A stretch of 64,000 nucleotides of DNA from Brachycybe producta (GCA_036925085.1 JAUPFP010000033.1:2359404-2423403); one strand, 5' to 3'. Positions 24,353-37,035 are shown, numbered from the stretch's first letter. Numbers and translations: made by a program. Notes: a model not told the origin generated them from the letters alone.

Positions 24353-27300
24353 ATGGACAGTTACGTTTCGTATCATTCTTCTTCGATTGCGGGCGGAGTC
24401 GCTGGATCGGGAGGAGGTAAACAAATAATGACAGCTTTTCGGTTTTCTCTTAATCTTATTGTTTTGTTTGCTTGTCTTTTTCAGAAGCGGATTTTCAACG
24501 ACTTTCGAGCGGAATCGCATCAAACATTCAGAAGATATCACAAAATGGTTCATTTTTCATTTATATTCTTTAACAAATTTTCGTATTTTATAAAAGTTAG
24601 ATGTTAATCTTTATATTCTCGAAACGTCTAAAGTAGTGCTTGAATGAAATAAAAGCTAAGCTTAATTGTTTACTTACAATTGCTTTTTTTTTTTTTAAAA
24701 AAATTACTAATAATTAACTGACAAGTATAAGTTTCTTTTAAATTAGTAAATTAAATGATGTTAAATCACATTTATTCTCAAATTAAACAGTAACTTATGA
24801 TCTATTTTGATTAAAATTCATTTAGAATTACAGTTTTGTAAGTAACTCGTGTAGCGCACGACGATTCAGTTAATAATATACAGTAAGTCGTCGACTTTCA
24901 CGGTTTCGGCATTATGCGGAATTTGTAGATAACGTGGTTGCAATACTTCCCCTTAATAATAGCAACGCCACCTATTAATTGGCTCTGTAAACACAATAAA
25001 AATACGTTATGGTATTCAACTTAAGGTCCAAATATATAGGAACGTGAAGATTACGGAACCAGCACGACACGAGCTTGAGAAAAAAGCCTTTCGATTTATA
25101 TTATTCGCATGTGGGGGGAGGCCGAGACGAGACATAACTCGCTCGTGACATAACAATCGTGATGTCGACGAGAACTGAAAAAAGATTCTGGAAAAATATT
25201 GTTGGCGACGTAAGTTGAGCGAGACCCATTCATAGAACGGACAAACTCGGGGCTGATATAAACAGTTCTCTTGAAAAAAAAAATTGAACACAAATTTCTC
25301 CGATTACTCGTGTTGTGCTCGTCTCGTAGTCTTCACGGTCCTATATAATTGGATCTTTACGCAGAAACCTCGATCGGAACGAAATAACTGCGCAAATCAA
25401 GGTGGACTTACTGTATTCGGTTACTTCTTAATTGTAGCCGTTTAATCATAAACAAATCCGTTTCTTTTTTGATCGTTTTAGTGAAATCTATGCAGCGTAT
25501 GGTCGATCAACTTCGTCTGCGTCCTGAAGATGCTGACATAAGAAGTGAACTGTAAATACAAAATTGTTATATTTTATTGGTTTTTCTTGTTCTTATCTTA
25601 CAAAATTTACGATCTATTTTAAGCCACAAAATCCAGCATTATACGAATCAGTTGGCTCAAGACACGAGTAGTCAGTTGATGAAACTTCAAGGGCTACCCG
25701 TGCCGCAGAATCAATCAGAAAAAGTGAGTTTCCTATCGAAAGCGAATGAACGAACGACCTCGACATGTCGTCGTCGTTTTTTTCACATGAACTTTATCTT
25801 AACTGAAAAAAAAAAAAGATATTTAAATAAAAGATATGATGACATTTTTTTTATTGTTGATTTTATTTTTTTCACCTGGAATGTCATTTGATTTGTCTTT
25901 TTTTTATCTCTTGTTTTCATTTTGTGTGCCGATCTTTTAGAGGCAGTGGTCGATTCAAAAAGAACGTTTGGCTCGAGAGTTTTCCGAAACCCTTTCTTCG
26001 CTACAGAGTCTGCAGCGGTTGACGGCAAAGAGCGAGAAGGAAGTCGTCGAAAGAACGAGAGCAAACTCTGGAATGGGGAAAGTCGGTTTTTTTTTTACGA
26101 AGTTTTATTTTGTTGTTTGGTTTTTACCTGAAAAGAGTCGTTTTTTTTTGACACTGTAGAACTTTGGTCGACTGAGAGAACCGCAACAGGGACGAGGTGA
26201 ACAGCTGATTCAGCTCGAAAGGTATAAATCATTCTCATAAATACTAGAATGGTTATTTTGCATTTTTTTTATAGAAATTGGTTTGAATCTCGTCCGTTTT
26301 TTTAAAAATAATATATATTCATTGTGATTTTCTGGTTATTCTGCATTTCAGGAGCAACACTATGGAGAAATTCGAAGTGTTAGAAACTTGAACAATAGCT
26401 CGATCGCTTAATAATGTTTTCATGTTTATGATATTTCAAATTAAACTTTTTATGGACAAAAATTTAAAGTTATCATCTGGTTTAAAGTTGGGTCATTTTC
26501 AAAACTAACATAAAAAGGTTATTTTAAAGAATATCAACATGAACGTACTCTTTAAGTGATTGAACTTATCTTCTAGTTTCTAAAACACTTTATAGTTTTT
26601 CTTAATTTTGCTCCTGACGGACAGAATACTCAACAGTTCCAGTGTATTTTAGGCATAGATCAACGTCGTTTGGGTGACATTTCCACATTCAATTGTCTTT
26701 ACCCACCGTTAAACCTTTTTTTTTTATTGAAGGAGTTATGGTTATTTTCTTTTCTCTCTTTCTCTCTCTGTCTTCAGCCCGGTTCAAAGCCAAACAATGA
26801 TGGAATTAGACGAAGAAGCGAACTTACAGATGTTACGAGAAAGAGAACAGGCTCTTCAACAGATCGAGGTTCTAATTCGTTCGATCGAGAGACATCTTTG
26901 AGATAGTTTGTCGCGTTGAACGATGACCTTTTTTAATGCTTGGAAATCGTTTCAGGGTGATATTGTAGCCGTGAACCAGATTTTTAAAGATTTGGCTGTT
27001 CTCGTTCACGATCAAGGAGCTGTGATAGGTATGGAGTTAATTTGGGGAGAAGGGGGGAAGGAAGAAGAAAATGAGAAAGCGAGATTATGTTAAAGCTAAA
27101 GCAAGAGAGAGTAGGAGCTATATTATTACGGCTATAAGAGTAGCCGAAACAAAACTTTTTTCACGTTCTTCGTTTTATTTTAGATAGCATTGAAGCTCAC
27201 ATCGACAGCACGCATCACGACGTTCAACAGGGAACGCAGCAATTACACCAAGCTCGTGAATATCAGGTATATTATTTTTTATGTTTTAAACTTCTGTTTA

Positions 27301-27538
27301 AACGAAAATATCATCATTTGCATCTCATGTAATGATAATTTTTTTTGCTATTGTGTTAGTTATTGACTTTTTTTTTTTTAAATTTTTGTTTTGCTGGTTG
27401 GATTTCGTAACTTTTGATTTGTGTCTCGTTGTTATTAATATTCAGACTGCCGTTCGTAAAAAGACTTGCATAATCATTGCGATCGTTGCCGTCATTCTGA
27501 CGATCGTAGTCGTTTCGTTGGTTTTACAATTTCAGTGA
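24353..27538 (+). CDS. STX7/12: Syntaxin-7/12-like endosomal Qa-SNARE, complete, 10 coding exons
   Basis: Exons, all GT-AG and phase-consistent: 24353-24416, 24485-24547, 25482-25551, 25624-25723, 25941-26081, 26160-26221, 26778-26868, 26956-27028, 27184-27266, 27446-27538. They join to 279 residues, close to vertebrate STX12 and STX7. The N-terminal Habc bundle includes ASNIQKISQNV and YTNQLAQDT. The SNARE helix (about 178-240) contains NQIFKDLAVLVHDQG, with the ionic zero-layer Gln at about 217, then DSIEAHID. A Lys pair precedes one C-terminal membrane anchor (about 257-277) that ends at the stop. The family mediates fusion among early/late endosomes and lysosomes by pairing with Qb, Qc and R-SNAREs. 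Intron 6 carries a family C repeat, and intron 2 a pogo-like MITE. The family is certain; which of the vertebrate co-orthologues it resembles more is not decidable. Confidence 0.95.
24881..25413. mobile_element. pogo/Tigger-like MITE in syntaxin intron 2
   Basis: Ends CAGTAAGTCGTCGACTT and, inverted, GGACTTACTG, each bordered by TA. A second inner palindrome (about 25022-25350) has ATATAGGAACGTGAAG and its mirror CTTCACGGTCCTATAT. A tiny relative with the same outer ends lies at 5498-5562. The element is GC-richer than the intron. Confidence 0.8.
26335..26650. repeat. Family C palindromic element in syntaxin intron 6
   Basis: Arms GTTATTCTGCATTTCAGGAG / CTCCTGACGGACAGAATA and GAAGTGTTAGAAAC / GTTTCTAAAACACTTT fold back around a TATGGACAAAAATT centre. 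The left arm itself contains a TTTCAG, so it is a potential decoy splice acceptor. Confidence 0.8.
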
Positions 27539-27702
27539 TCATTTTTATTTCGACACAAAAAAGCATTTTTGTAAGCTTTTTTGGGCCTTTTTATTTCTTT
27601 TTTCTTTGTGTGGTGTTTTGTTTTTAGTTGCATTTTTATGTTTGTATCGGACTTTTGCAACTTTGTGAACGGGTTTCACTAATCTGCACTTTTACTCTGG
27701 TT

Positions 27703-28222
27703 AAGATGTTTTAAAAAGAGCTGATTTTTCGAACTCTTGGGTTATTCTGAGTTTTCAGAAGAGCAACACTAAAGAGAAATTGAAAGTGTGTTAGAACCTA
27801 GAACGGTAGCTGAATCCCTTGAGATGGTCTTGAAAGTGTAAACGTTCTCTCGAACTCGGGTTATTCTTTAGAGTGCAAAATTAGAAGAAACTTGAAAGAG
27901 TTTTAAGAAACTAGAAAGGTGGTAGCTCAATCACTTAAGGGTGTTTTCATCATGAGGTCTTTCAAAATAAACATTTTATTGCACAAAAATTAAAAATATC
28001 GTCGGATTTTTATGTCAGTTTGAACACGAGCCACCTTTATGAAGATATTTTTTTATTCTTTGTCTCTAAAACGTTTATTTTGAAAGCTATCAACCGGAAA
28101 ATATTAAGTGATTCAGGTACCATTGTAGTTTTTCTCAAACACTTTCGATTTCTTCCTATTGTTGTTGCTTCTGCAACGCAGAATAAACACAGTTCGATAA
28201 TCAGCTGTTTATAAAACATCTC
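27703..28222. repeat. Family C element and an extra half copy, downstream of the syntaxin stop
   Basis: A half copy (27703-27828, AGCTGATTTTTCGAACTCT to GAATCCCTTGAGATGG) precedes a full palindrome (27829-28222) ending ATAATCAGCTGTTTATAAAA. It may overlap the syntaxin 3' UTR. Confidence 0.75.
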
Positions 28223-28282
28223 AATGGTATTGTCATGTTGACCTGAAATTCTTGCACTTGCGTTAACGTTGACTAATCGATT

Positions 28283-28471
28283 CAGAGGCTTTGGTTACGA
28301 ACTTACGTCTTAAGTTAGGCACAAACGGCAATATGAAATAGTGACGTTCAAAACGACGTTGTAGCCAACGCTGTACATCTCGAAGCCGTTGCTTGCTGTG
28401 ACGTCACTATTCTGTGTTGCCGTTTGTTCTTAACTTAAGATGTAAGTTCGTAACTAGAGCCTGACGTCGTT
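28283..28471. mobile_element. Foldback element, about 190 bp
   Basis: Left GGTTACGAACTTACGTCTTA, then CAAACGGCAA and TAGTGACGT, mirrored by GTGACGTCACTA, TTGCCGTTTG and TTAAGATGTAAGTTCGTAAC. The arms are close to full length. It sits about 250 bp upstream of the ATG at 28721. Confidence 0.85.
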
Positions 28472-28720
28472 ATGTGGCAGAAAAAGAGAGCCATTCATTG
28501 GTTCCTGTAAAACCATAACGAACTTTCAACAAGAGTTGTATTGTTTTATTGTTATATTTAATTCTTTACAGAATAAATCGAGGCGGAAGGTTTGCTGTTT
28601 GGTCTCTTTCTGCATTTTGGTCGTCCTCTTTCTTATTTTGGTCATTTGGATCTCGAATTAATTCATCGAATTGTTAGGAATAAAAAGGCAAATATAAATC
28701 AGTTTCTAAGGTTCGTTTCG

Positions 28721-31700
28721 ATGGCGGCGCGCGCGCGATACCGGTTATTCAAAATTTCAATTCAACTAGCAACTACAACAACGTCAAATCCGTTTTCGCA
28801 ATCAGGTAAACCATGTAAATAAAGGTAACTGCAACGAACCAAACATCTATTTCTATTTAAATTTTGTCGCGTTTCTGATTTGTCAGCAAACTTTTGACAA
28901 TGTCTGTTTAATACGAGAGAGACCAACGGTGTTAACTTAATTGTGATCAAATAACCCTTCTTTACGAATTATGATCAATTTCTTTTGATCACATTCACGA
29001 TTATCTCCATCTTTGTTATGTAAAAGCTGTTAATATTTATTTTAATTTTTTGGTTAAATTTCGTAATAATTTGTTTGGCTGCGAACCTTTTAGTAGATTT
29101 AAGTTTTGGCAGCCAGTAAAAATAATTGTATATATAAATTATAAGCTACTGTATTGATATATATATATATATATATATAACTGCTCATGTTTAGTTATTA
29201 AAAATGAAATCTTTCAGAATTTGATAGTTAAAAGTCAATCACTAGTAATAGAGAGACCGACATATAAAACCCATCGGCCGATGATGGGCTTTTGCAAATT
29301 TAAGAAAATCACCTATAAAGGCTGATCCACATCAAGCTGTGACAAAACAGAAACTAAAGTGTTTTGAGACGAATTGGTGACAATTCTAAAACATTTGTGT
29401 TTTGTTTTGTCTGCAATTTCACAAATTATTCCATGTCCCGTCTCTAGTCGGTAAACATCATAAGTAGGGTCAACGGTTTCATGCCCTAAAAATCAAAGAA
29501 ATATGCTGTCAAAAATCCTAAAATATGCCCACAAAATATGCACTATTGGATATCATTTGCACAATATTTTTTTTTTTTGGATTGAAATACACAACAAAAA
29601 ACATTCTCAATTTTTCAAATTTAAAATTCTGCAGATTGTTATTTAGTAGAGCTTTATACACAAGCATTTAGAAATCGGGACGAACACAAGTTGGCTCCGT
29701 CCTTTTTATGATGACCGGAACTTCTAATTGGTTTGTTGTGTGGTTCGATGTTGAAATGGGCGGAGACATCAGACGTCAGACTACATAACCAACCAATTAG
29801 AAGTTGCCGGTCGTCATAAAAAGGGCGGAGCCAACTTGTGTTCGTCCCGATTTCTAAATGCCTGTGCTTTGTACTTCGAGAAAGTACGTTCTACATCACA
29901 AGATGTAACTGGTACCGCTTAAAACGAGCAATATCAGAAATAGACAAACTGATATCTTAATTAAGATTTTCACCAATCAAAACTGCACAAATCTTCTGGA
30001 GCTCTTTATAGCCTTTATTTTTCTCTAATACAGTGGTCAATTTCTTTGTTGCTTCTTTGGAAGTCTTCCCAGTAGCACATTTTAAATTGTCTTGCAGTTC
30101 TTGAATGACTGAAAATTTGTTCAGTTTCTTGAACTAAAATAGAAAAATCCTAATTTTTCTAGAAAAAAAAGTGTGAAATATGCCTTTAACATGTAAAATT
30201 TCCAAAATATGCATGCAAAATACAAATACCCTTAAATATGCAATTATATGCAAAATAAAACTAGTGTTATTCGACTTCATATCACATGAATCGTGCTTAA
30301 ATCTGACACAGCATGAAATATAAAGTAGCAAAAAGAATATACATTTTCATAAAACCGTTGGCCCTAATCATAAGGTTTGTGTTTTGTCTCGTGGTAATAC
30401 GCAACATTTTGTCAACTGTTGTCTGTGCAGTGTGGACAGTTAGTAGTAAAACAACAGAACTGTTGCATAGTTTACATAAAAAACAGCTATAAAAACAAAA
30501 ACAAAACCCAATTTGTTTGTAGTTTTGTCTTGAGTGCTGCTGACAGTTGTTAAGGTTTGTTTTCAAACTCTGCTTTTTTGGCGTTTTTGTCTCAAACTCA
30601 TGTTGCACTTTTGTCAACTTGATGTGGATCGGGTATTTCTACTGCGCTTTTATAAAAGTACAGCCCCACAGGTTTTTGGCATTGGAAGCAAAAAGTGTTT
30701 CTCCATTATTTTTTTTTTGCAATAGTAATTCATATGTAAACCAAAAAAAAATGCATTTTTTGGTCAAAGATCCAGGTTAGAGGCTAGAATTCAGAGCTCA
30801 AACTAACATGTAGCATAGCCTTATTAAGACTGGAACTCCTCAAACTTAAATTCTTTTTACTGCAAAATCTTTTTTTTTTCTTCTGGTTTTCTTACTAATA
30901 ATTAATATAAAATTATTAATTATTAATCGGGAAACTTAGAAATAAAATTTAAAAAAATTAAAATTAAATCCGTTTGGAGACCGGCGCCGTAAGTCACTGC
31001 TCCCATTTATCCCTCATAGCTACGCCTTTGGCTTTGTGGTCATGGGCAGGGCTCACTATTAGGTTTTATAGACTTAGCCTCAATTTTTTTTGTTACAAAA
31101 TGTAAGGCTTATTGAGCAGTACTGGTAATAAAATAAAAGTTTCTGTTTTCAATGACAAATACGAAACTTTGATTTTTTTTTTTGGCATTTCCTCTAAGAG
31201 TTTTTTCACGCGAACCACAGTCAACTTGTCGCCAAAACCGATCTCTCGAGTCGACTATGGTGGTTGGAAAGTGGTCATAGTGTTGTTGAATGAACTGCAA
31301 AAAAAAAAAACTGGAGTGGTCAGTTTTGGCGACAAGCCGACTACATTTTGCAGTCCATTTTCGACTAACTAAAAGTCGCTCGTTTGTGAACGACTTTAAA
31401 GAAAAATAATTTTTTTTCGAGATTTTATTTATCGATACATATTGACGTGCAGGTTATGTAAATTTCTGTGTTTGTGTACGAGCGCGTGCAGTAATAATGA
31501 ATAATAATTTGATAATTAATTATGTTTTGTGTTTTTTTTTGTAAAGAAAAAATATTTTAAAAATTTTATTTTTAGATTTCGTTCACTCAAAATAAATAAC
31601 ATTCCCTTAGTTTTCAATTGAGTGATGTACTGAATGAAAATGCTACTTTTGTTAATTTGTGAATTTGTATTTATCATTTATAAATATTTATATACAAGTA

Positions 31701-34700
31701 TCTATACTTATACAATGCTACGTTGTAGATTGAATTTAGTTTATTAATAATTGCTTTGTAAAAACCAATAAAACATGTCGTAGGAAGAAAAAATAATTAT
31801 TTTGGGAAATTTTTATTATAAGTTCTTTCCAGAAATAATTATAAATACAAAGTTTAGGACAATTTTCTTGAGATGTTTTCTGAACGGCTGATTTTCGAAC
31901 TCAGGTTAGTCTACGTTTCAGAAGTGCAACACTAAGGAAAAATTGTATTAGAAACTAGAACTGTAGCTGAGTCACTTATTAGTGTTTTCATGTTGATATC
32001 TTTCAAAATAAACTTTTTATAGATAAGATTTTCAAAATATTGTTCACATAAAAGTTGGCTAATTTTTCAACTGGCATAGAAAGTGTATTTTAAAACATAC
32101 CAACATGAAATTACTCTTAGCCGCATTGTGTTAACCATGATTAATGTAACCACATGTGTAGTTCATTTTTGTAGTGGTTATGAGATATAAGGAGAAATTA
32201 AAAGTGGTTTAGAAACTAGAATGGGTAACTGAACCACTTAACGGGTCTTTTCGTGTTGATATCGTTCAAAATACAATTTTTCTAAACAAAAATTTAAAAA
32301 AATATATATCATCTGCTTAAAGTTTGGTCCTTTTCAAACTGAAATAAAAAGTTTATTTTAAAATATAATCCAAAATAAGAATAACCTTAAGTGATTAAGC
32401 TACCCTTCTAGTTTCTAAAACACTTTCTAAGTTTTACTTAATTATTTATGCTAGTGAAGCGCCAAATAACCTGAATTATATTATACTTTTTTTCTTGCAT
32501 TTTTTGTGTGCATATATTGCAATGGGCAGCTTATAAAGCATCTTAATTATTTCTCATATAATTTTTCTGAATATAAATTTTAATGAGATAATCAAAATTG
32601 ACATTTTTATTCAGAAAATTTTTTATTTAATTACTTACAATAACAACAACAACAAAAAGAAATTGCAATGAATTTAAACACGAATTAAACGAATTAAAAT
32701 ACGAATTCATAGAATTAAAATTCGCAAATCGTTAATTTAAATAATGTCATATATCTCATTTATAGCTATATAATTATTTAATGAGAACGGAAAAAGACAA
32801 TTCTTTTGCATAATATTCAGTTCGCCGCATATTTATTTAATTGAATCATAAAATGGATGCAAAACAGAATGATGATGATGATATGAAAATATATCACATT
32901 TATAAGCTGAAAATTTCCATTCAACATCATCTTCCTTCCTTCCTTTTTCTATTCTCCCCTCTCTCATATTTTTCTATCATGTGACATTTTCGATCGAATA
33001 AAATCCTCTGTTGCTTCTGAACTAGAAGAAGCATTTTTTCCTATTCAGGCTTTATATCTGAACGGGTTTTTTTTTTCTGCGTGTGTGTTTTTGTGGATCA
33101 ATTATATGCAACAACCAAAAAAACCATTTTAGTTGTAAAGGAGAAAATTGAGTTAAGAGTGAGAATTTTGCGTGAGATTTCTTTCTCGTATTTTTTCTAC
33201 TAAACAACAAATTCTATTTATATTTTATATAGAATATATATATAAAAAAAACATCGCAATGTTGGGAGGTAATATATATATTTTTTAATTAATATTAATT
33301 GTAAACTATAAAAAAAAAATTAAAGCTTTTGGTTATTATCCGGTACATATTTTTATTTTGTCCATTTATTCTGTCTTAACCTAGTTTAATCTAGAAATTA
33401 TTGACAATTTCTTTAAAGCTCGTTGTGTTCAAGCAAACGAACGGCATGCTTTAAAAAAATGCTTAATTTCATTCGTCTTCTATGAGATGCCGAGATTTGT
33501 TCATTTGAAATGTCAGATTCGGTTTTTCTCCATTTTTTTTTTTTTGATAATTTGCCAGAAGAAAAAAAAAATGCAAAGAAATTACTGCTGCAGTATTATT
33601 TTAATTTTGCTTTATTACTAAGGGATGAATCACACGCGCTTAAAAAAATATCTCATTGAATTTCACTTTGTACGGTATTTTAGCAGAAGCGCCATATACA
33701 GTATATTTCATTGTAAATGACCATAGAAATATTCTGATTTTTTTCTATTTCTAATTATAATTTCTGTTGGGTTTTCAGCAGGTGTGATTCTTCTCCAAAG
33801 CCAAGAATTTCATGCGCATTAAATGAATATTATTATAGGCAAAATCAAAATTAATTAAATGTCTGTAGTAATTAATATCTACATTCATCAGTCTAATACC
33901 TTGTAAACACATGATAATTTAAATGCATTTAAATAATAAATGTGTTCTACAGAGCCTTGTGAAGGGCAAACAAACAATATATAGAATTCAATTTATTCAG
34001 TTAATAATCTGAAAATATTGAGTTAATACTTAAATATAATGAGATAAACTATTGACATTAAAATATTGATTTATTATTTCAATTTAAAATATATTAATAA
34101 TAAAGTCAGTTTTTATTTGGTGTTCATGTCCTTAACTGGATTCCGTATAATTCACCTAAACACATTTAATTTGAATTCATTTAACTCATGTGTTTGTAAA
34201 AGGTATAAAAAAATACTACAGTTAACCAAAGTTATGCAATTTGTGCATTTTTATTTTTGGTTAAACTGATTACATATGTCATTTACAATATATGTATCAT
34301 TCATAATGTAAAAGTGTCATTATGCATTTTATGCTAACTTTTGGTCCTACTTTAAAATGTAAATATTTTTTTTAAAAAATTTATTAAAATATTCGCAAAA
34401 TGGAAGAGAGTGAATATTTTTCGAATTCACATGTTGAGAGAAGAAGAATTATTAGACTATTCTTATCGACCAGACCGAAACTATATTTCGTGTTATCCGT
34501 TCTTATTTCTTGATTTTTTTTTTCTCTCAGCAATGGCTGGACGTTTTGAGGAGATTAGAAGTCCTGAGGTTTACGAAAGGTACCATCCTCATGGAGTTGG
34601 ATGTCAAACGGCTGGAACAGACAACTCAGTAATTTTGTTTGGATTATAAGTTTTCATTAAATTTGTTGCTGTTTTGTGATAAAAGAGCCATTTTTTTTTA

Positions 34701-35802
34701 AATATTTGAATTTATTTTTCTAGTATGCCGTTCGGCTTCGTAACGCATGGATGATAGTATTGTTTATGGTAGTGTTATTTGGAATTGTCACAATCATATT
34801 CTTGTTTATGCAGTACAGATAGTGTGGTTGTTCAAAAGAAAGGGGCCTGTTATGTTTTCTTCAAGGTTCTGGCGTAAGTATGTTTTCTTCAATGTTACGT
34901 TCTGGTCAAGTTTAACGTTTCTTAAGAAAATGTTGGGTGCAATTACATTCGAAGTGAAGTCTGCAAGACAAGATTGTCATCAATTTCCTGTGCGCAATGC
35001 GCGTTTCAAATGGTATGCCAATTCAGAGTGGGGGGGGGGGGTTTGAGGTGCTTCTGTAGATGCTCATGACTCATGAGAATGTAACTTTGGAAATTCATTG
35101 CACGTAAATGGGAAGAGCGGAGACGGAAATCTTGGGTGCAAAACGTTCCCAGAGAAGTCCTCAAGACAAGCATGTCTACTTTTCCAATGTGCAATGCGCG
35201 CAATCACTTTCTTTGTGTATGTATGATTTATTGTTTCGAGGTTTGCTTAATGTTAAGTACAGGGTGTTCATAAAGTAGGCCTACATATGTGCAGTTCCAA
35301 TTTTTTTTTTAATAATTTCCCTTCTATATAAGGTAGAAACAATCTTTAAAATACAATGTTTACTTTCGGCATAGCCATCATATTTTTGGATACATGTTTC
35401 CGAAGTTCTAATTCGAACACGTTCTGCAGTTGTGTTTTGGAGTTATAGCACTGATCACATTTGTTATCCTCTCGGCTATCACAGAAATCGTTTAGAAAGG
35501 GAGGTTTTGTGTCTCTTTCAGATGTAGCTTTACAGATTGTTTCTATCTTACGTAGAAGGGAAGTTCGATTATGAATTGAAACTGCATAAGGATTCTATGG
35601 ACAGCAGTAGACACCCTGTATTAATAATTAATTATGTGTTCAATAAATTTCTTGAAAAAATGATTTTTTTTTATATTATAGGGAGTCCGATGATGATGAT
35701 GATGTTGATGCATTGATTGATTTTAATTACACTGATGAGAAGAAAAACATTTCAAGCTATTTTTTCGAAAGTTTTTTCAGGGTTTATTGTTTCGAGACTT
35801 GA
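28721..35802 (+). CDS. Small single-pass membrane protein, unrecognised family (phase-consistent model)
   Basis: Proposed exons are 28721-28805, 34531-34628, 34724-34812 and 35682-35802. Exon 1 starts ATGGCGGCG in a GC-rich patch and ends at CAG|GTAAAC with one spare base. Exon 2 follows TTTCTCTCAG and supplies the two missing bases. Exon 3 encodes YAVRLRNAWM followed by a roughly 20-residue hydrophobic helix ending IIFLFMQ. If the weak donor at 34813 is used, exon 4 adds an acidic tail (ESDDDDDVDALIDF) for about 130 residues; if not, TAG at 34820-34822 ends a 93-residue form, with AATAAA near 35642. A shorter start is possible at the ATG at 34533. Type and topology are inferred. Intron 1 (5.7 kb) is filled with repeats. 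I recognise no family. The TM exon pair is the firmest part. Confidence 0.5.
29154..29178. repeat. (TA)n microsatellite
   Basis: A simple alternating TA tract of about 25 bp. Confidence 0.9.
29331..30632. mobile_element. Larger foldback DNA transposon remnant, about 1.3 kb
   Basis: The left end GCTGATCCACATCAAG and GTGACAAAAC are mirrored by TTTTGTCAACTTGATGTGG on the right. Sub-terminal TTTGTC/GACAAA motifs recur in both orientations. A family A MITE (29660-29865) is nested inside. The interior is AT-rich with repeated AAAATATGC motifs. No transposase frame survives, so any autonomous relative lies elsewhere. Confidence 0.6.
29660..29865. mobile_element. 9-bp-TSD hairpin MITE, family A copy 5
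   Basis: Left end ACAAGCATTTAG, right end CTAAATGCCTGT. Flanking 9-mers GCTTTATAC and GCTTTGTAC agree at 8/9. Nested in the 1.3-kb foldback element. Confidence 0.95.
30633..31865. other. Intronic or intergenic DNA with a decayed palindrome
   Basis: Around 31195-31395 are AACCACAGTCAACTTG, GATCTCTCGAGTCGACT and, inverted, TGGAGTGGTCAGTTTTGGCG, related to the element at 62535-62757. An isolated CATAGCTACGCC hAT-like end lies near 31015. The remainder is AT-rich. Confidence 0.5.
31866..32450. repeat. Two adjacent family C palindromic elements
   Basis: Copy one at about 31866-32115 (GCTGATTTTCGAACTCAG; TTAGAAACTAGAACTGTAGC) and copy two at about 32150-32450 (TTTAGAAACTAGAATGGGTA mirrored by GCTACCCTTCTAGTTTCTAA). 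Both share TGATATC and ATAAACTTTTTAT-type motifs. Confidence 0.75.
32451..33620. other. AT-rich DNA without a recognised gene
   Basis: Within intron 1 of the proposed small membrane-protein gene. Simple A/T tracts and a GATGAT run near 32870; no exon or clear inverted repeat. Confidence 0.55.
33621..33797. mobile_element. Family Q MITE, copy 1
   Basis: Left GGGATGAATCACACGCGCTT, right CAGCAGGTGTGATTCTTC. Middle GAATTTCACTTTGTACGG and GCAGAAGCGCCATATA. Copies at 37228-37414 and, inverted, 56606-56750. Confidence 0.75.
33899..34207 (+). mobile_element. Family E (TA-type) MITE, copy 1
   Basis: The ends CCTTGTAAACACATG and CATGTGTTTGTAAAAGG are imperfect inverted repeats bordered by TA, as in Tc1/mariner-type elements. 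Characteristic inside: TTTAAATGCATTTAAA, AATCTGAAAATATTGAG, GTCCTTAACTGGATTCC. Intact compared with the interrupted copy at 15294-16001. Confidence 0.8.
35258..35622. mobile_element. mariner-like MITE
   Basis: Ends TACAGGGTGTTCATAAAG and AGTAGACACCCTGTA are the CAGGGTGT-type termini typical of mariner-like elements, with TA at each border. Inner inverted pair TTCCCTTCTATATAAGGTAG / CTATCTTACGTAGAAGGGAA. It lies inside the last proposed intron of the small membrane-protein gene. Confidence 0.75.
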
Positions 35803-35948
35803 AGTCGTCAATATATATTTGACAGAGGGGTTTCAAGATTTTGCATGCAAAATGTCCTAATATTCTAGTCAGAATATAAAAATGAATTTTTAAAATTTAT
35901 CATTATATAATTTATGATAATTATTTACAAAACATAACCAAGATATAT

Positions 35949-36637
35949 ACATAGAGGTAACTCAACTTATGGGAGCATTTTTTTTGTCATAGCTGAGAGT
36001 TGCTAATAGATGGCACAACTGCTACTTAAGAGCTAAACAAGGTTCTCTTTAACAAGGTTAGGCATTACGTAACATGGACGCAATGTTAAAGTTTTTTTTT
36101 TTGCTTACAGAAAGAATCAGCTGTTTCACTGAAATAATCTTTTTGCACTTATATCATAGAAAAATATATTTTAAACTTTTCTTATATATTGTCGCCATTT
36201 CTAGTAAACATTATTATTAGTAAACAAATTTTTAAACTTAATTTGAAGCTTTTTCATTAAAAATAAATAACTTTTAAAAATATCTTCTGAGTAATTTTAA
36301 AAATTATTACACAATAGACATGCATACTAATATTTTCATTTCTTGCAAGACCTCTAAAACCCCCACACCCCCCTGCCCAAATAAATTAAACAATTTAGAG
36401 GCTAAGTTGCATAGGTGCACAGTTGCTCAATCCTTTACCTACATTGGATTATTGTAAAAATTATAACCTCTGAACAGACTTCATTGAGTGAAAAATGCAG
36501 AACCCTTTTGGATTTAATCGATAAGACAAAACCACTGGATGGTCTTATAATTAAAGAGAACCTTGAAGAGAGGCTATAAAAGTAAAGTTCACTCACAACG
36601 TTTTGTTTCTAACATTGTAGTTGTGATACCTCTATGT
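35949..36637. mobile_element. Family P MITE copy 1, interrupted
   Basis: Ends ACATAGAGGTAACTCAACTT and GTTGTGATACCTCTATGT. The match to the copies at 45004-45280 and 53414-53683 breaks near 36060 (TCTCTTTAACAAGG) and resumes near 36545 (AAAGAGAACCTTGAAGAGAG). The 0.5-kb filler carries a partial family F repeat near 36395-36500. Confidence 0.7.
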
Positions 36638-37035
36638 ATTTATCTTAGAGCATCTACCAATAAAATGTGTTTATTGAACTTATGTGTCCTTCCAAAAGGG
36701 GTCAACTTGCCAATGTCCTATGATCCCTTCATATTTATTAAGTGGTCCATATTACCGAAAATTATCTTATGACAATTGATATCATATTATATAAACAAAA
36801 TATACATAATATATTTATATTTGTGATAGTTCCCCCTCCCCATCTTCGTAGTAATAGAATTTGTTGATGTTGTTATTTATCTAAGTTGTATTTATAAATA
36901 TTTATATCTAGTCATATTTTATTAAGACATTAATTGAATATTTTGACATAATGTAATCGCAATAGAATTTCAAAAATTAATTGGTATTTTTTTATAATAT
37001 AAATGACTGCTGCTTTTGTCTTCAGTGTTTTTCTA

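Noticed and set aside
34066-34269. Frame containing VFMSLTGFRIIHLNTF
   Set aside because: It reads through the family E MITE, and the same frame appears at its other copies.
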